Assembly (NCBI GenBank): GCA_020848905.1 | Contig: JADLHG010000058.1 | Location: 1 to 49,153 of the forward strand | Source: Deltaproteobacteria bacterium | GTDB taxonomy: Bacteria; Myxococcota_A; Polyangia; GCA-2747355; JADLHG01 | Direction: 5' to 3' | DNA: 49,153 nucleotides | In this document: positions 36,154-45,489 of the stretch, one piece after another | How positions within the stretch are numbered: position 1 is the stretch's first letter | How the letters are laid out: each line of letters begins with the position of its first letter | The notes under the pieces: generated by a model | Databases searched by the model: none | Told to the model about the DNA's origin: nothing | The model's input: only the letters and a program-made list of their open reading frames with translations | Made by a program: the position numbers and the translations under genes

Positions 36154-36176
36154 CGGCGCCCCGCGTGGGGGCGCCG
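36154..36176 (-). repeat. intercistronic hairpin between ahpC and ahpF
   Basis: CGGCGCCCC (36154-36162) and GGGGCGCCG (36168-36176) form a perfect 9-bp GC stem with a five-base loop, about ten bases after the ahpC stop. The minus-strand tail is not T-rich, so it is more likely an RNA-stabilising or partial-termination element than a full terminator. Confidence 0.65.
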
Positions 36177-36185
36177 CCGACGAAC

Positions 36186-36749
36186 CTAGATCTTGCCTAC
36201 GAGATCGAGGCCCGGCTTCAGCGTGGCCGCGCCGGGGGTCCACTTGGCCGGGCAGACCTCGCCGGCGTGCGTGGCCACGAACTGCGCCGCCTGGATCTTG
36301 CGCACCAGCTCGCTCGCGTTTCGGCCGATGCTGTTGTCGTGGATTTCGGCCAGCTTGATCTTTCCCTCGGGGTCGGCCACGAAGGTTCCGCGATAAGCCA
36401 GCCCCGACTCCTCGATATACACGCCGAAGGCGCGGCTCAGGTTGCCGGTCGGGTCCGCGAGCATCGGGTACTTGATCTTCTTGATCGTCTCGGACGCGTC
36501 ATGCCAGGCCTTGTGCACGAAGTGCGTGTCGGTGCTCACGCCGTAGACCTCGACGCCCATCTCCTTGAGCTGCTGGTACTTGTCGGCCAGGTCCCCGAGC
36601 TCCGTCGGGCAGACGAAGGTGAAGTCCGCCGGGTAGAAGAAGAACACCGACCACTTGCCCTTCAGGTCCGCGCGGGTGACCGTCTTGAACTCGTTGTTGT
36701 GGTAGGCCTGGACGGTGAACTCGGGGATCATGGAATTGATGATCGGCAT
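36186..36749 (-). CDS. ahpC: alkyl hydroperoxide reductase subunit C (peroxiredoxin)
   Basis: This typical 2-Cys peroxiredoxin (187 aa) reduces hydrogen peroxide and organic hydroperoxides. The peroxidatic Cys is C47 in the motif DFTFVCPTEL and the resolving Cys is C166 in GEVCPAKW. Length and motif spacing match the bacterial AhpC group closely. The start is supported by GGGAGAG upstream. It is the first gene of ahpC-ahpF. No OxyR- or PerR-type box was recognised in the 195 bp upstream, so its control is unknown. Confidence 0.96.
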   Translation of the reverse strand: MPIINSMIPEFTVQAYHNNEFKTVTRADLKGKWSVFFFYPADFTFVCPTELGDLADKYQQLKEMGVEVYGVSTDTHFVHKAWHDASETIKKIKYPMLADPTGNLSRAFGVYIEESGLAYRGTFVADPEGKIKLAEIHDNSIGRNASELVRKIQAAQFVATHAGEVCPAKWTPGAATLKPGLDLVGKI

Positions 36750-36944
36750 CTTGCTCTCCCTCTCTGCTCGGTTTTCTCGCGTTCTCGTTTGCGGGAACGG
36801 ACGGCTGCGGAACGGGAGCTTACCCGAGTGCCCCTCCCCGGGCCCACCCTCTTCGCTCCGGCTCCTTCGCCCGCCTCGGACCGCGGGCCCCGCACCGTCC
36901 TCCCGACCCTTGCTTACGCCAGAGAGCTAGGCCACGCTACGGCC

Positions 36945-38216
36945 ATGCGACAGGTCATGAGCCGGGCCTGGGCGCTTCGCTACTACCTGCCCCTCACGGC
37001 GCCCGGGGCCCTGGTGGTCGCCGTCGCCCTCTGGGTCTACTTCCGCTATGCCACGGGAGAAATGGACTTTGTCCTGTATAGCGGGGCGCTGGTGGCCATG
37101 CTCCTCGTGGCCTTCGCCATGCTCATGGTCCTGCTCGTGACCCTGCTCCTCTGGCTGAAGCTCCGCCGGGGGCTGCGGCTGACCGAGGCCGGGGGAGACC
37201 TGGAGCTCGAGAGCGGCGTGACCTCCGGGACCGGCTATACCTTCCCGCGCTTCGCCCGCTGGCCGATGGTGCAGGTGAAGCTCGAATGGCTCGAGCCCTC
37301 CCCGGTGGAGGTCTGGATGGAGCGCACCCAGGGGCGAATCGAGGAGGTGGTCCGTCCCCTCGAGCGCGGGACCACCGCCGGAGTCCTCCGCCGCTTCGTG
37401 GTGACGGACATCTTCGGCCTGGCCCGCCTCGGCCTCCCCCGCCGCACGCTCCAGCGCGTACGTATCCGGCCCCCCAAGGCCCGCGTCACGGGGCACGTGA
37501 TCACGCACTTCGTGGGCGGCGACGCGCTCTCGCACCCGTCCGGTCCCGTCGAGGGCGAGTACCTGGACATGCGGCGCTACGCCCCCGGGGACCCCCTGCG
37601 CCTCATACTATGGAAGGTCTACGCCCGGAGCCGCCAGCTCCTGGTACGCACCCCCGAGCGGGCCATCGCCCCGAGCCCTAGCGCCATCGCCTACCTGGTG
37701 GCCGGGCCCGGGGACGAGCCCACCGCCAGCGCCGCCCGCTACTTCATCGAGGAGGGGCTGCTCGGCTCGAGCTTTCTCTTCTCGGCCGACGGGGCGCAGG
37801 AGCCGACCGAGGACCCGGCCGAGGCGCTGGACCTGATCGTCGGCTCCATCCGCCACCGCCGCACCGGCGGGAGCGGCCTGGCCCGCTTCCTCGACCGCGT
37901 GGACGAGGGGCGCCGGCGCAGCTGCGTGCTCTTCTTGCCGCCCGCCCCCGGGCCGTGGCTTCCGCAGGTCGAGCGCGCCGCCCCCCGCATCCCGGGCGCC
38001 ACCGCAATCCTGGCCGTGGACGACCAGGTGGTCGTGGCCGCCCCCGGACGCCTCGGGCGCCTGCTCTTCGCCCCGGCCGAGCGCGGACTCGAGGCGGCGC
38101 GGGAGCTGCCGAAGATGGTGCAGCGCCTCGGCCAGGCGGGCCTCAAGGTGAAGGTCCTGCATCGCCCCACCGGGGAGCTCGTACCCCTCGGCCAGCTCGA
38201 GGCCCTTTCCCGCTGA
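36945..38216 (+). CDS. DUF58-family membrane protein
   Basis: The 423-aa product has two membrane segments (about 17-36 and 46-71) followed by a cytoplasmic-type region. The DUF58 signature is at about 210-232 (RRYAPGDPLRLILWKVYARS), after the family's beta domain (about 85-195). The remaining part (about 235-423) resembles a degenerate VWA-like fold, as is usual in the family. DUF58 proteins occur next to MoxR ATPases and transglutaminases, as here, and are thought to work with them. A second ATG at 36957 is also possible. It shares one base with the next gene (TGATG at 38214-38218). Confidence 0.85.
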   Translation: MRQVMSRAWALRYYLPLTAPGALVVAVALWVYFRYATGEMDFVLYSGALVAMLLVAFAMLMVLLVTLLLWLKLRRGLRLTEAGGDLELESGVTSGTGYTFPRFARWPMVQVKLEWLEPSPVEVWMERTQGRIEEVVRPLERGTTAGVLRRFVVTDIFGLARLGLPRRTLQRVRIRPPKARVTGHVITHFVGGDALSHPSGPVEGEYLDMRRYAPGDPLRLILWKVYARSRQLLVRTPERAIAPSPSAIAYLVAGPGDEPTASAARYFIEEGLLGSSFLFSADGAQEPTEDPAEALDLIVGSIRHRRTGGSGLARFLDRVDEGRRRSCVLFLPPAPGPWLPQVERAAPRIPGATAILAVDDQVVVAAPGRLGRLLFAPAERGLEAARELPKMVQRLGQAGLKVKVLHRPTGELVPLGQLEALSR

Positions 38217-40375
38217 TGCCGACCGCACGCGCCCTCGCCGCTCCGGCCTCTCGCGCCGAGCCACGCCACGTCACGGTGATCAAGGCGCTCCTCTACGCCT
38301 TCGCCATCGCGCTCTACCTCCACCCGCTCTCCTCGAGCGCGGGGATCCTCTCCGCGGTCCTGCTCGCCCTCGGTGGGATGCTGCTGGCCTACGCCGCGCA
38401 CCGCCGGCGGTTTCGCCTCCTCGTGGCCCTCGTCGTGGCTCCGGCGGCCCTGGTCCTCGCGGGGCTCCTCGGCGACCGGCTTCTGGCCTCGGACGCGATG
38501 GCCGGCCTCCTCGGCGTGCGGGGCTCGGTCGTGGCCGCCGACGTGCTCACCTTCGGACTGGCCGCCCTCTGCGGCACCTTTCTCCTCAGGCTGCTCGCCC
38601 ACCGCGCGCGCGCCTTTTCGATCCTGGAGGTGATGTTCGTGGCCGGCTCGGTCGTGGCCGCCATGGCCGCGCACCGCAATCGCATGCTCAACCGCCCGCG
38701 CTTCTTCTCCGACTGGGCCTGGACCCTCGGCGTGGACCCGAGCACGGTGCTCATGGGACTCGGCGCCGCGGCCACGCTCCTGGCTGTCTTTCTCTTCCTG
38801 CGCGACCAGCCGCTCCTGAAGCTGCTCAGCACCGTGGTGCTGCTCTGTCTGCTGGGCGTGCTCTTCTACCTCGTCGGAGAGAAGCGCATCGAGCCCGCCA
38901 AGTCCGCCGACGCGCTCGGCCTGACGGGGAAGGGCAAAGGGGACGGCAAGGGGGGGCAAGGCGGTCAAGGGGGGCGCGGCGGCAGCGGCTCGGACAACCC
39001 CTTCAAGGACAACTACGAGCAGCAGGGCCCTCCGCAGCCGGTGGCCGTGGCCATCCTGCGCGACGACTTCGAGCCCAAGGAGCCCGTGATCTATTTTCGG
39101 CAGCGAGCCCTCTCCAAGTACAACGGGCATCACCTGATCGCCGCCGAGAGCGCGGACGCGGACGTGATCACCGAGCTCCCAGGGCGAAAGGAGCGCGTGG
39201 CCGCGGCGAGCCAGACGCTGGACCACCACCTGAAGGTCCCGACCACGATGTACCTGCTCGTGGACCACCCGCAGCCGCCGGCGCTCACGCACGCGCAGAA
39301 GCTGCGCCTGGTCGAGAACCCGAACCCGCGCCAGTTCGTGGCGGCCTACGAGGTCGAGTCGCAGGTCCTCTCGGTGCCGGTGCTCAGGCTCCTCGGCCGA
39401 CGGTCGGTCCCCGAGCGCTGGAGCGCCGCCGACCGCGCGCACTACACCGCGCTCCCCGACGACCCGCGCTACAAGACGCTCGCCGACATCATCGTGCGGC
39501 GCGTGGACCCGCGCTTCGCGCACGACGACCTGGCCAAGGCCTACGCCATCAAGCGCTACCTCGAGCGGGAAGGCTTCTACACCCGCAAGGTGACCCACGC
39601 CGGCGAGACCGACCCCACGGCGGACTTCCTCTTCGGGGCGCTCCGCGGCTACTGCGTGCACTTCGCCCACGCCGCGGTCTATCTCTTCCGCAGCCAGGGG
39701 ATCGCGGCCCGCGTGGCGCTCGGCTACGCCGTGCAGATGGGCAAGCGGGGGGGCGGCTCCTCGCTGCTGATCATGGGGGACCGCGCGCACGCCTGGCCGG
39801 AGATCCACGTCGAGGGCGTGGGGTGGGTGACCTTCGACGTCTACCCCGAGCGCACGGACCTGCCGGCGCCGAGCCCGGTGGACTACGACCTCGAGAAGCT
39901 CCTCGGGGAGCTGGCGCGCAACGACCCGACCGGGGGCCTCTCGCCCGAGGGGAAGCCGCTCGTCATCCCGTGGGGCAAGCTCGGGCGCGGCGCGGGCCTC
40001 GGGCTGCTCGCGCTGCTCGTCCTGGCCTACGGCGTGAAAGGCTACCGGCGCCTCATCCCGGGCCTGGCCAGCGGCGAGGCCTACTACCGGACCGCCTACC
40101 GCGCGGTGCTGGACCAGCTCTCGGACCTGGGAGCGGCCCGCCGCCCCGGCGAGACGCGCGAACGCCACGCCGGCCGCCTGGCCCCGCTGAGCCCGGCGCT
40201 CTTGCCCCTGACCCACGCGCACCTCGGACGCGCGCTCGGCAGCCGCCAGGCCGCCGCGCCCCCCGAGTTCGCCTCGCTCGTCGAGAGCGTGCGGCGCGAG
40301 CTGAAAACGCACCTGCCCACCCACCGGAGGCTGCTCGCCCTCTTGAATCCGGTGGGCTGGTTCTTCACGCGGTGA
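38216..40375 (+). CDS. membrane transglutaminase-like protein
   Basis: This 719-aa protein has six to seven hydrophobic segments in the first 220 residues. A Lys/Gly-rich linker (about 238-258) follows, then an extracytoplasmic part with the transglutaminase-like core. The catalytic triad is visible: C480 (GYCVHFA), H525 (DRAHAWPEI) and D541 (FDVYPE). A further membrane segment lies at about 600-622, with a short C-terminal domain after it. This layout is that of the TgpA-type proteins encoded with MoxR and DUF58. A cross-linking or protease role on envelope proteins is inferred from the family. It starts in a TGATG overlap. Confidence 0.87.
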   Translation: MPTARALAAPASRAEPRHVTVIKALLYAFAIALYLHPLSSSAGILSAVLLALGGMLLAYAAHRRRFRLLVALVVAPAALVLAGLLGDRLLASDAMAGLLGVRGSVVAADVLTFGLAALCGTFLLRLLAHRARAFSILEVMFVAGSVVAAMAAHRNRMLNRPRFFSDWAWTLGVDPSTVLMGLGAAATLLAVFLFLRDQPLLKLLSTVVLLCLLGVLFYLVGEKRIEPAKSADALGLTGKGKGDGKGGQGGQGGRGGSGSDNPFKDNYEQQGPPQPVAVAILRDDFEPKEPVIYFRQRALSKYNGHHLIAAESADADVITELPGRKERVAAASQTLDHHLKVPTTMYLLVDHPQPPALTHAQKLRLVENPNPRQFVAAYEVESQVLSVPVLRLLGRRSVPERWSAADRAHYTALPDDPRYKTLADIIVRRVDPRFAHDDLAKAYAIKRYLEREGFYTRKVTHAGETDPTADFLFGALRGYCVHFAHAAVYLFRSQGIAARVALGYAVQMGKRGGGSSLLIMGDRAHAWPEIHVEGVGWVTFDVYPERTDLPAPSPVDYDLEKLLGELARNDPTGGLSPEGKPLVIPWGKLGRGAGLGLLALLVLAYGVKGYRRLIPGLASGEAYYRTAYRAVLDQLSDLGAARRPGETRERHAGRLAPLSPALLPLTHAHLGRALGSRQAAAPPEFASLVESVRRELKTHLPTHRRLLALLNPVGWFFTR

Positions 40376-40389
40376 TCGAGGAGAGGACC

Positions 40390-41415
40390 ATGGATGCTGC
40401 TCTGCCCGTAAGCGACGCCACCCCCGAGGCCCGGCCTCCGTCCGAGCTCGCCACCGCGCGCCAGGTGGCCGAGCGGCTGCGCGCTCGCATGCGCGATCAC
40501 GTGATGGGCCGCGACGAGGTGATCGAGCTCGTCCTGGTGTCGATCCTGGCCGACGGGCACATCCTCCTCGAGGACTACCCCGGCTCGGGCAAGACCACGC
40601 TCGCCAAGGCGCTCGGCGAGTCGATCGTGGACGACCAGCCCGACGACGCCATCGCCGCCTTCCGGCGCATCCAGTTCACGCCGGACCTGCTGCCGTCGGA
40701 CATCACGGGGGTCATGATCTTCGACCCCGACCACAACACCTTCCAGTTTCGCCACGGGCCGATCTTCGCCCACGTGGTGCTGGTGGACGAGATCAACCGC
40801 ACCTCGCCCAAGGTGCAGGCCGCGCTCCTCGAGGCCATGGCCGAGAAGCAGGTCACGGTGGACAACGTGAGCCATCGGCTGGACGACCTCTTCTTCGTCA
40901 TCGCCACGCAGAACCCGCTCGACGTGGCCGGCACCTATCCCTTGCCGCTGGCCCAGATCGACCGCTTCCTCTTCAAGGTGAAGATGAAGCACGTGGACCG
41001 CGCGGCCGAGCTCGAGGTGCTCGAGACCTGGGGGACGCCGCGCACCGCCTCGAGCCTGCCCAAGGTGCGGCGGAACGAGATCATCGCGGCGCGCACGGCG
41101 CTGCGCGCGCAGATCCACGTCGCGCGCGGGGTGAAGGAGTGCCTGGTCGACGCGGCGCGCATCCTGCGGGAGGACAAGCGGGTCCTGCAGGGGGTCTCGA
41201 CCCGCGCGCTCGTGCAGGCCATCCCGGGGCTCCAGACGCTCGCGCTCTTGCGCGGTCGGGACTACGTCTCGACGGAGGACGTGGAGTACCTCCTGCCGCC
41301 GCTGCTCTCGCACCGGCTCGAGCTCGTCCCCGGGGCCGACGACCCGCGCGGGATCATCCTCACCGCCGCCGAGCGTCCGCTCGAAACGCTCTCGCGCTCC
41401 ACGCTGCGCGCATGA
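40390..41415 (+). CDS. MoxR-family AAA+ ATPase
   Basis: The 341-aa ATPase has the MoxR plan: Walker A at about 62-70 (DYPGSGKTT), the ITGVMIFDP segment, Walker B VVLVDEIN (129-136), sensor one at ATQNP (173-177) and a C-terminal lid with STRALVQAI. MoxR proteins act as chaperones that activate or insert metal into partner proteins carrying VWA-like domains; the adjacent DUF58 gene is the likely partner. The ATG has GGAGAGG upstream and lies 14 bp after the transglutaminase gene. An upstream in-frame extension would overlap that gene. Confidence 0.93.
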   Translation: MDAALPVSDATPEARPPSELATARQVAERLRARMRDHVMGRDEVIELVLVSILADGHILLEDYPGSGKTTLAKALGESIVDDQPDDAIAAFRRIQFTPDLLPSDITGVMIFDPDHNTFQFRHGPIFAHVVLVDEINRTSPKVQAALLEAMAEKQVTVDNVSHRLDDLFFVIATQNPLDVAGTYPLPLAQIDRFLFKVKMKHVDRAAELEVLETWGTPRTASSLPKVRRNEIIAARTALRAQIHVARGVKECLVDAARILREDKRVLQGVSTRALVQAIPGLQTLALLRGRDYVSTEDVEYLLPPLLSHRLELVPGADDPRGIILTAAERPLETLSRSTLRA

Positions 41416-43382
41416 GGAGGCGCGGAGGAGCCGCCTGGGGTCGCGTGGCCCTGCTGCTCGTGCTGAGCGCGGCGAGCGCGGCCTTCGCGCGTGACGCGCG
41501 CGCCGCCGCGGACCCGCTCGAGGGAGACGCCGCCGAGCAGGCCGTGATGAAGCTCCTGCAGAAGGAGAAGTTCATCCGCGCGCGTGAGGAAGCCGAGCGC
41601 ATCCTCCGCGCCCGTCCCGATTCGCTCATCGCGCGCTTCGCCCTGGCGCAGGTCTTCCACGAGGAGGAGGCGAACCTCCCCCGCGCCCTCTATCACATGC
41701 GCAAGGCCGAGGAGCTCCTCCGCGCGCGCTACGGCGCGCTCCCCCAGGGCCCTCTCGCGCAGCGTTGGCACCGGCGCATCCTGCTCGCGCAGGAGGGTCT
41801 CCTCGGCGAGATGGACCGCCGGCACGAGCAGCTCGCCACGCTCGACCGCTACGACCGGATCTACACGCCCCGCCAGGACCACCGGCGGATCTGGCCGCTC
41901 ATGAAGCTCCACCGCTTCGACGAGGCGCTGGCCATCGCGCGCAAGTCCACCCTCTCCGACGAGCTCGAGACCCGCATCTCGGGCTACAACGGGCTCCTCT
42001 CGGTCGAGTTCGAGCGCGAGCGCCCCGAGGCCTGCTTCAAGGTGGCGATGGAGGCGGTGAACGCCACCGGCTACCAGTCCTGCATCCTCTCGCTGAACAC
42101 GGCCGAGGCGGCCTTCGCGGTGCTCAAGTTCGGCGAGGTGGAGCGGCTGGCCCTGAAGTCACTGCAGGCCCCGCTCAAGGACTGCCCCGCCTCGGCGCAC
42201 CCGCACCTCGCGAACCTCTACCTCGCGCGCTCTGACTTCCAGCGCGCCGTCTCCGCCGTGAAGGAGGCGCGGCAGGCCGGCGTGCAACGGCGCCTCCGCC
42301 AGCAGTTCGAGATGGGGCTCACGGCCTGGCTGATGCGGCTCCTTTTCACGCTCGGACAGTTCGACAAGGCGCTCGAGCTGGCGGAGCGGGTGCTCCGGGC
42401 CCCCGACCGCGTGGGCCTCACGAGTTACTCGAGCGAGCTGATGGACCTCATCTATACGATCGATCACCACGCGGCGCTGCTCGCGAAGCTCGAGCTCCTC
42501 GAGGAGCAGGCCTCGGCGCGCCCCTTCACCGCGCGGCTGAAGCTCTGGCTCGAGCGCAGCCGCACGCAGGTGGCCGCCTGGACCGCGCGGCGCAAGGCCC
42601 TGCGCCTGCTCGGCAAGGGAGAGCTGCTCCTCGGGCTCGTGCGCCCGTATCTCAAGCCGATGGCCCCGTGGAATAGTCCCGCGCTCATCGACGTGGCCGG
42701 CGCCGGGGTGCTCGGTCGGGCGATCAAGGAGGTCCGCCAGCGGAACGCGGGCCGCCCCGCGCTCCTGCCGTACCTCGAAGCGCTCGAGGCGGAGATGCTC
42801 TACCGGGACGGGCTGCTCGAGGAGGCGCTCGCCCGCGCACCACGCCTGCTCGCCGCGCTGCCGAAGGACGAGGTGCTCCTGCGCATGCGCGTGGCCGCGT
42901 GGGCCGCCGACGCCGCCTGGCGCCGCGGCAAGGCCGGCGACGCGATCGAGCTCTTCGACCAGGTGATGTACCGCTGGCCCACCGCGCTGCGACTCCTCGG
43001 CGTGCGGCTCCCGGCGACGGTCGTGGTGACGCACGCGGGCTCCGTCACCGACCGTATCGCGCGCACGCTGGGCCGGTCGCGACGGCTGCGCTCCCTCGGG
43101 GGCGTGGCGGCGAAGAACGCCTTCACGGTGCAAATAGCCCAGCAGGGGGACAAGGTGGCCCTCTGCGTGAGCGGCCCGCGGGGGAGGCGCTACGCCTGCG
43201 GGCGCGCCGAGCTGAAGGGGCTGAAGGACGCCGACGCGCAGGTCGCGGCGGCGATCGACGCCTTCCACACGGGGGCCTTCGCGCCGATGATCGACCTCAC
43301 CCAGCAGGACATCAACAGCCTCGACGGCAGCGCGGTGCGCGGCGAGGCGGACGCGGTCTTGAAGGAGATCCTCGGACCATGA
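41412..43382 (+). CDS. exported TPR-repeat protein
   Basis: This 656-aa protein has a signal peptide (about 1-30, ending ARAAA). It then consists of helix pairs of TPR type (for example AVMKLLQKEKFIRAREEAERIL, here in two parts, and FDKALELAERVLRAPDR). A C-terminal domain (about 520-656) is less regular and contains a VTVVVTHAGSVTDR-like beta segment. It overlaps the ATPase stop and the next start by four bases each (ATGA), so it belongs to the same operon. TPR proteins commonly scaffold complexes; it may hold the MoxR/DUF58/transglutaminase partners together at the envelope. That is inference. Confidence 0.78.
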   Translation: MRRRGGAAWGRVALLLVLSAASAAFARDARAAADPLEGDAAEQAVMKLLQKEKFIRAREEAERILRARPDSLIARFALAQVFHEEEANLPRALYHMRKAEELLRARYGALPQGPLAQRWHRRILLAQEGLLGEMDRRHEQLATLDRYDRIYTPRQDHRRIWPLMKLHRFDEALAIARKSTLSDELETRISGYNGLLSVEFERERPEACFKVAMEAVNATGYQSCILSLNTAEAAFAVLKFGEVERLALKSLQAPLKDCPASAHPHLANLYLARSDFQRAVSAVKEARQAGVQRRLRQQFEMGLTAWLMRLLFTLGQFDKALELAERVLRAPDRVGLTSYSSELMDLIYTIDHHAALLAKLELLEEQASARPFTARLKLWLERSRTQVAAWTARRKALRLLGKGELLLGLVRPYLKPMAPWNSPALIDVAGAGVLGRAIKEVRQRNAGRPALLPYLEALEAEMLYRDGLLEEALARAPRLLAALPKDEVLLRMRVAAWAADAAWRRGKAGDAIELFDQVMYRWPTALRLLGVRLPATVVVTHAGSVTDRIARTLGRSRRLRSLGGVAAKNAFTVQIAQQGDKVALCVSGPRGRRYACGRAELKGLKDADAQVAAAIDAFHTGAFAPMIDLTQQDINSLDGSAVRGEADAVLKEILGP

Positions 43383-45373
43383 CCCGGCTCTGCTCCATCG
43401 GCCCGGGCGCTGCGCTGGCCCTCGTGCTGGCGATGCTCCCGCGCGGCGCGCTCGCCGCCCCCGAACCCGAGCTCGCCTCCCGCGAGGCCTGTCAGAAGCA
43501 GGGGGGCCAGTGGAGCGTCACGCGCGAGCTCGCGGGGTGCCTCATCGGGGGGCGTCGCGAAGGGCTCTGGAGCACGCTCCCCGCCTCGGGGCGACGCCTC
43601 GAGGTGACCTACAAGAAGAACGTCCTCGAGGGGCCGAGCCGCGCCTACTACCCGAACTGCATCAAGGCGCTCGAGGGGCAGTACAAGGCGGGCAAGCGCG
43701 AGGGGCTGTGGATCGAGTACCACCCGACGGGGATCAAGTCGGCCGAGGGACCCTACCGTCGCGGCAAGCACGACGGGGTCTGGATCTACTACCACGAGGA
43801 GGGGGCCAAGATCCGCGAGGGCCCCTTCGTGGACGATCAGATGCACGGCACCTTCACCGAGTGGTTCACGAACGGCCAGCGGTGGCAGCAGGTGGAGTAC
43901 GTGCGGGGCGAGCGGCAAGGCGAGGCGGTGCGCCGCTGCGACAAGAAGAAGGGCTCGTGGCACCAGGACCACAAGGCGCGCACGCAGGGCTGCGAGATCG
44001 GCCAGCGCAAGGAGGGCCCCTGGGCCGGCTGGCACGAAAACGGCCAGCTCGCCTGGGAGGGGACCTACCGCGAGGACCTGCTCGATGGGATGTACCGCGA
44101 GCTGCACCCGGGGGGCGAGCTCCTGCACCAGGGGCGGTATCTGCTCGGGTTGCCGTCGGGGACGCACACCTTCCTCGGCCCGAAGAAGCAGCTCTACGGC
44201 ACCTCCACGATCCTCGCCGGCACGGGCAACTGGGTGGCCTTCTATCCGAGCGGCAAGAAGAAGGAAGAAGGCCGCTACGAGGGCGGGGTGCAGGTTGGGC
44301 TCTGGACCAGCTACTACGCGAACGGCGGGGCGAAGGAGCGCATCACCTATCGCGGCGGGCGCCCCGACGGGCCGTACACGCGCCACTACGAGACCGGCGA
44401 GCTGATGGTGAAGGGGGCGCTGGCGCAGGGGCTCCGCTCCGGCCGCTGGGAGGCCTTCTACCCGACGGGGCAGCGCGTCTGGTCGGGCGTCTACCGCCTG
44501 GGCGCGCGCACCGGGCTCTGGACCGAGTGGTACTACTCCGGCGAGAAGAAGAACGAGGGCGTCTTCGACGACGACCGCAAGGACGGCGTCTGGTCGGAGT
44601 ACCTGGCCGGCGGCAAGCTCTCACGGCGCGGACCGTACGCGCAGGATCGCCAGGAGGGCGAGTTCACGGAGTGGTGGGCCTCGGGGAAGTTCTGGCGCAA
44701 GGTGCGCTACCGCATGGACCGCGAGCTCGACTCCGACCGCGAGAGCTGCACGGCCGAGGGAGGCTCGCCCGTGGTGGACAAGAACCAGCGCTTCCTCGGC
44801 TGCCAGGTCTGCATCCCGAAGACCGATGGGCATATCGAGCAGAAGTCCGTCGGGAGCTGGACCTGGTGGCACGCGAGCGGGGCGCGCGAGAAGCGCGGCA
44901 CCTTCAAGGACGGCAAGGAGCACGGGCGCTGGACCTTCTGGTACGACGACGGCCGCCCGATGCTCGAGGGGACCTACAGCGAGGGGAAGGAGCAGGGGCG
45001 CTGGACCGGCTACGTGCGCGGGGGGGGCAAGAGCTTCGAAGGGACCTACGAGCGGGGGCAGAAGCAGGGGCGCTGGACCACCTTTCACGCTAACGGTCGC
45101 CTGGCGAGCGAAGGCGAATACGTGAGCGGTAAAGAACACGGCCGCTGGACCTACTATCACGCTAACGGTCGCAAGAAAGACGAGGGCCGCTTCGAGGCCG
45201 GTAAGCACATAGGAGCCTGGACCGCCTGGCACGAGGGCGGGGCCAAGCGGAGCGAAGGGGCCTTCGTAGACGGCCTGCGCGAGGGCGAGTGGGTCTGGTG
45301 GCGCGAAAACGGCGCCGTATGGCGGAAGGCGACCTATCAGAAGGGGAAGGAAGCGCCGCGGGTGGAGAAGTAG
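43379..45373 (+). CDS. exported MORN-repeat protein
   Basis: The product (664 aa) has a signal peptide (about 1-26, ending ALAA). Roughly 22 MORN-type repeats follow, each of the form G-x-W-x-x-Y/W...G-x-x-x-x-E-G-x-Y/F (for example REGLWIEYHPTG and HGRWTFWYDDG). Two interruptions carry cysteines (about 180-205 and 455-485, with CTAEG and CQVC), which may form disulfides. The last repeats are encoded by nearly identical DNA, so they arose recently. Bacterial MORN proteins are often annotated as YwqK-type antitoxins, but a signal peptide and this position in an envelope operon argue for a structural or binding role. Confidence 0.85.
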   Translation: MTRLCSIGPGAALALVLAMLPRGALAAPEPELASREACQKQGGQWSVTRELAGCLIGGRREGLWSTLPASGRRLEVTYKKNVLEGPSRAYYPNCIKALEGQYKAGKREGLWIEYHPTGIKSAEGPYRRGKHDGVWIYYHEEGAKIREGPFVDDQMHGTFTEWFTNGQRWQQVEYVRGERQGEAVRRCDKKKGSWHQDHKARTQGCEIGQRKEGPWAGWHENGQLAWEGTYREDLLDGMYRELHPGGELLHQGRYLLGLPSGTHTFLGPKKQLYGTSTILAGTGNWVAFYPSGKKKEEGRYEGGVQVGLWTSYYANGGAKERITYRGGRPDGPYTRHYETGELMVKGALAQGLRSGRWEAFYPTGQRVWSGVYRLGARTGLWTEWYYSGEKKNEGVFDDDRKDGVWSEYLAGGKLSRRGPYAQDRQEGEFTEWWASGKFWRKVRYRMDRELDSDRESCTAEGGSPVVDKNQRFLGCQVCIPKTDGHIEQKSVGSWTWWHASGAREKRGTFKDGKEHGRWTFWYDDGRPMLEGTYSEGKEQGRWTGYVRGGGKSFEGTYERGQKQGRWTTFHANGRLASEGEYVSGKEHGRWTYYHANGRKKDEGRFEAGKHIGAWTAWHEGGAKRSEGAFVDGLREGEWVWWRENGAVWRKATYQKGKEAPRVEK

Positions 45374-45426
45374 CGGGGAGGGACGCGGGGGAGCGGGGGG
45401 ACGCGGGGGAGCGCCGCCGTGCGGAG

Positions 45427-45445
45427 TCACGCAAGGTTTGCGTGA
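45427..45445. promoter_or_regulatory. palindromic operator-like site
   Basis: TCACGCAA and TTGCGTGA are perfect 8-bp inverted half-sites around GGT. A second, looser inverted repeat (GCAAG-N5-CTTGC) follows a few bases later. The site ends 45 bp before the -35 of the next promoter. It fits the binding site of a dimeric helix-turn-helix regulator, whose gene is not in the window. Confidence 0.55.
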
Positions 45446-45489
45446 TAGGCAAGCAACTCTTGCGCGATTTCTTCCTTCATAGCCAAGCC

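Noticed and set aside
37739-40324. An 861-codon open frame on the minus strand
   Set aside because: It is antisense to the DUF58 and transglutaminase genes, which have clear motifs on the plus strand.
45382-45412. G-rich doubled element as a possible quadruplex
   Set aside because: The G-runs are irregular and such runs are frequent by chance at this GC content.
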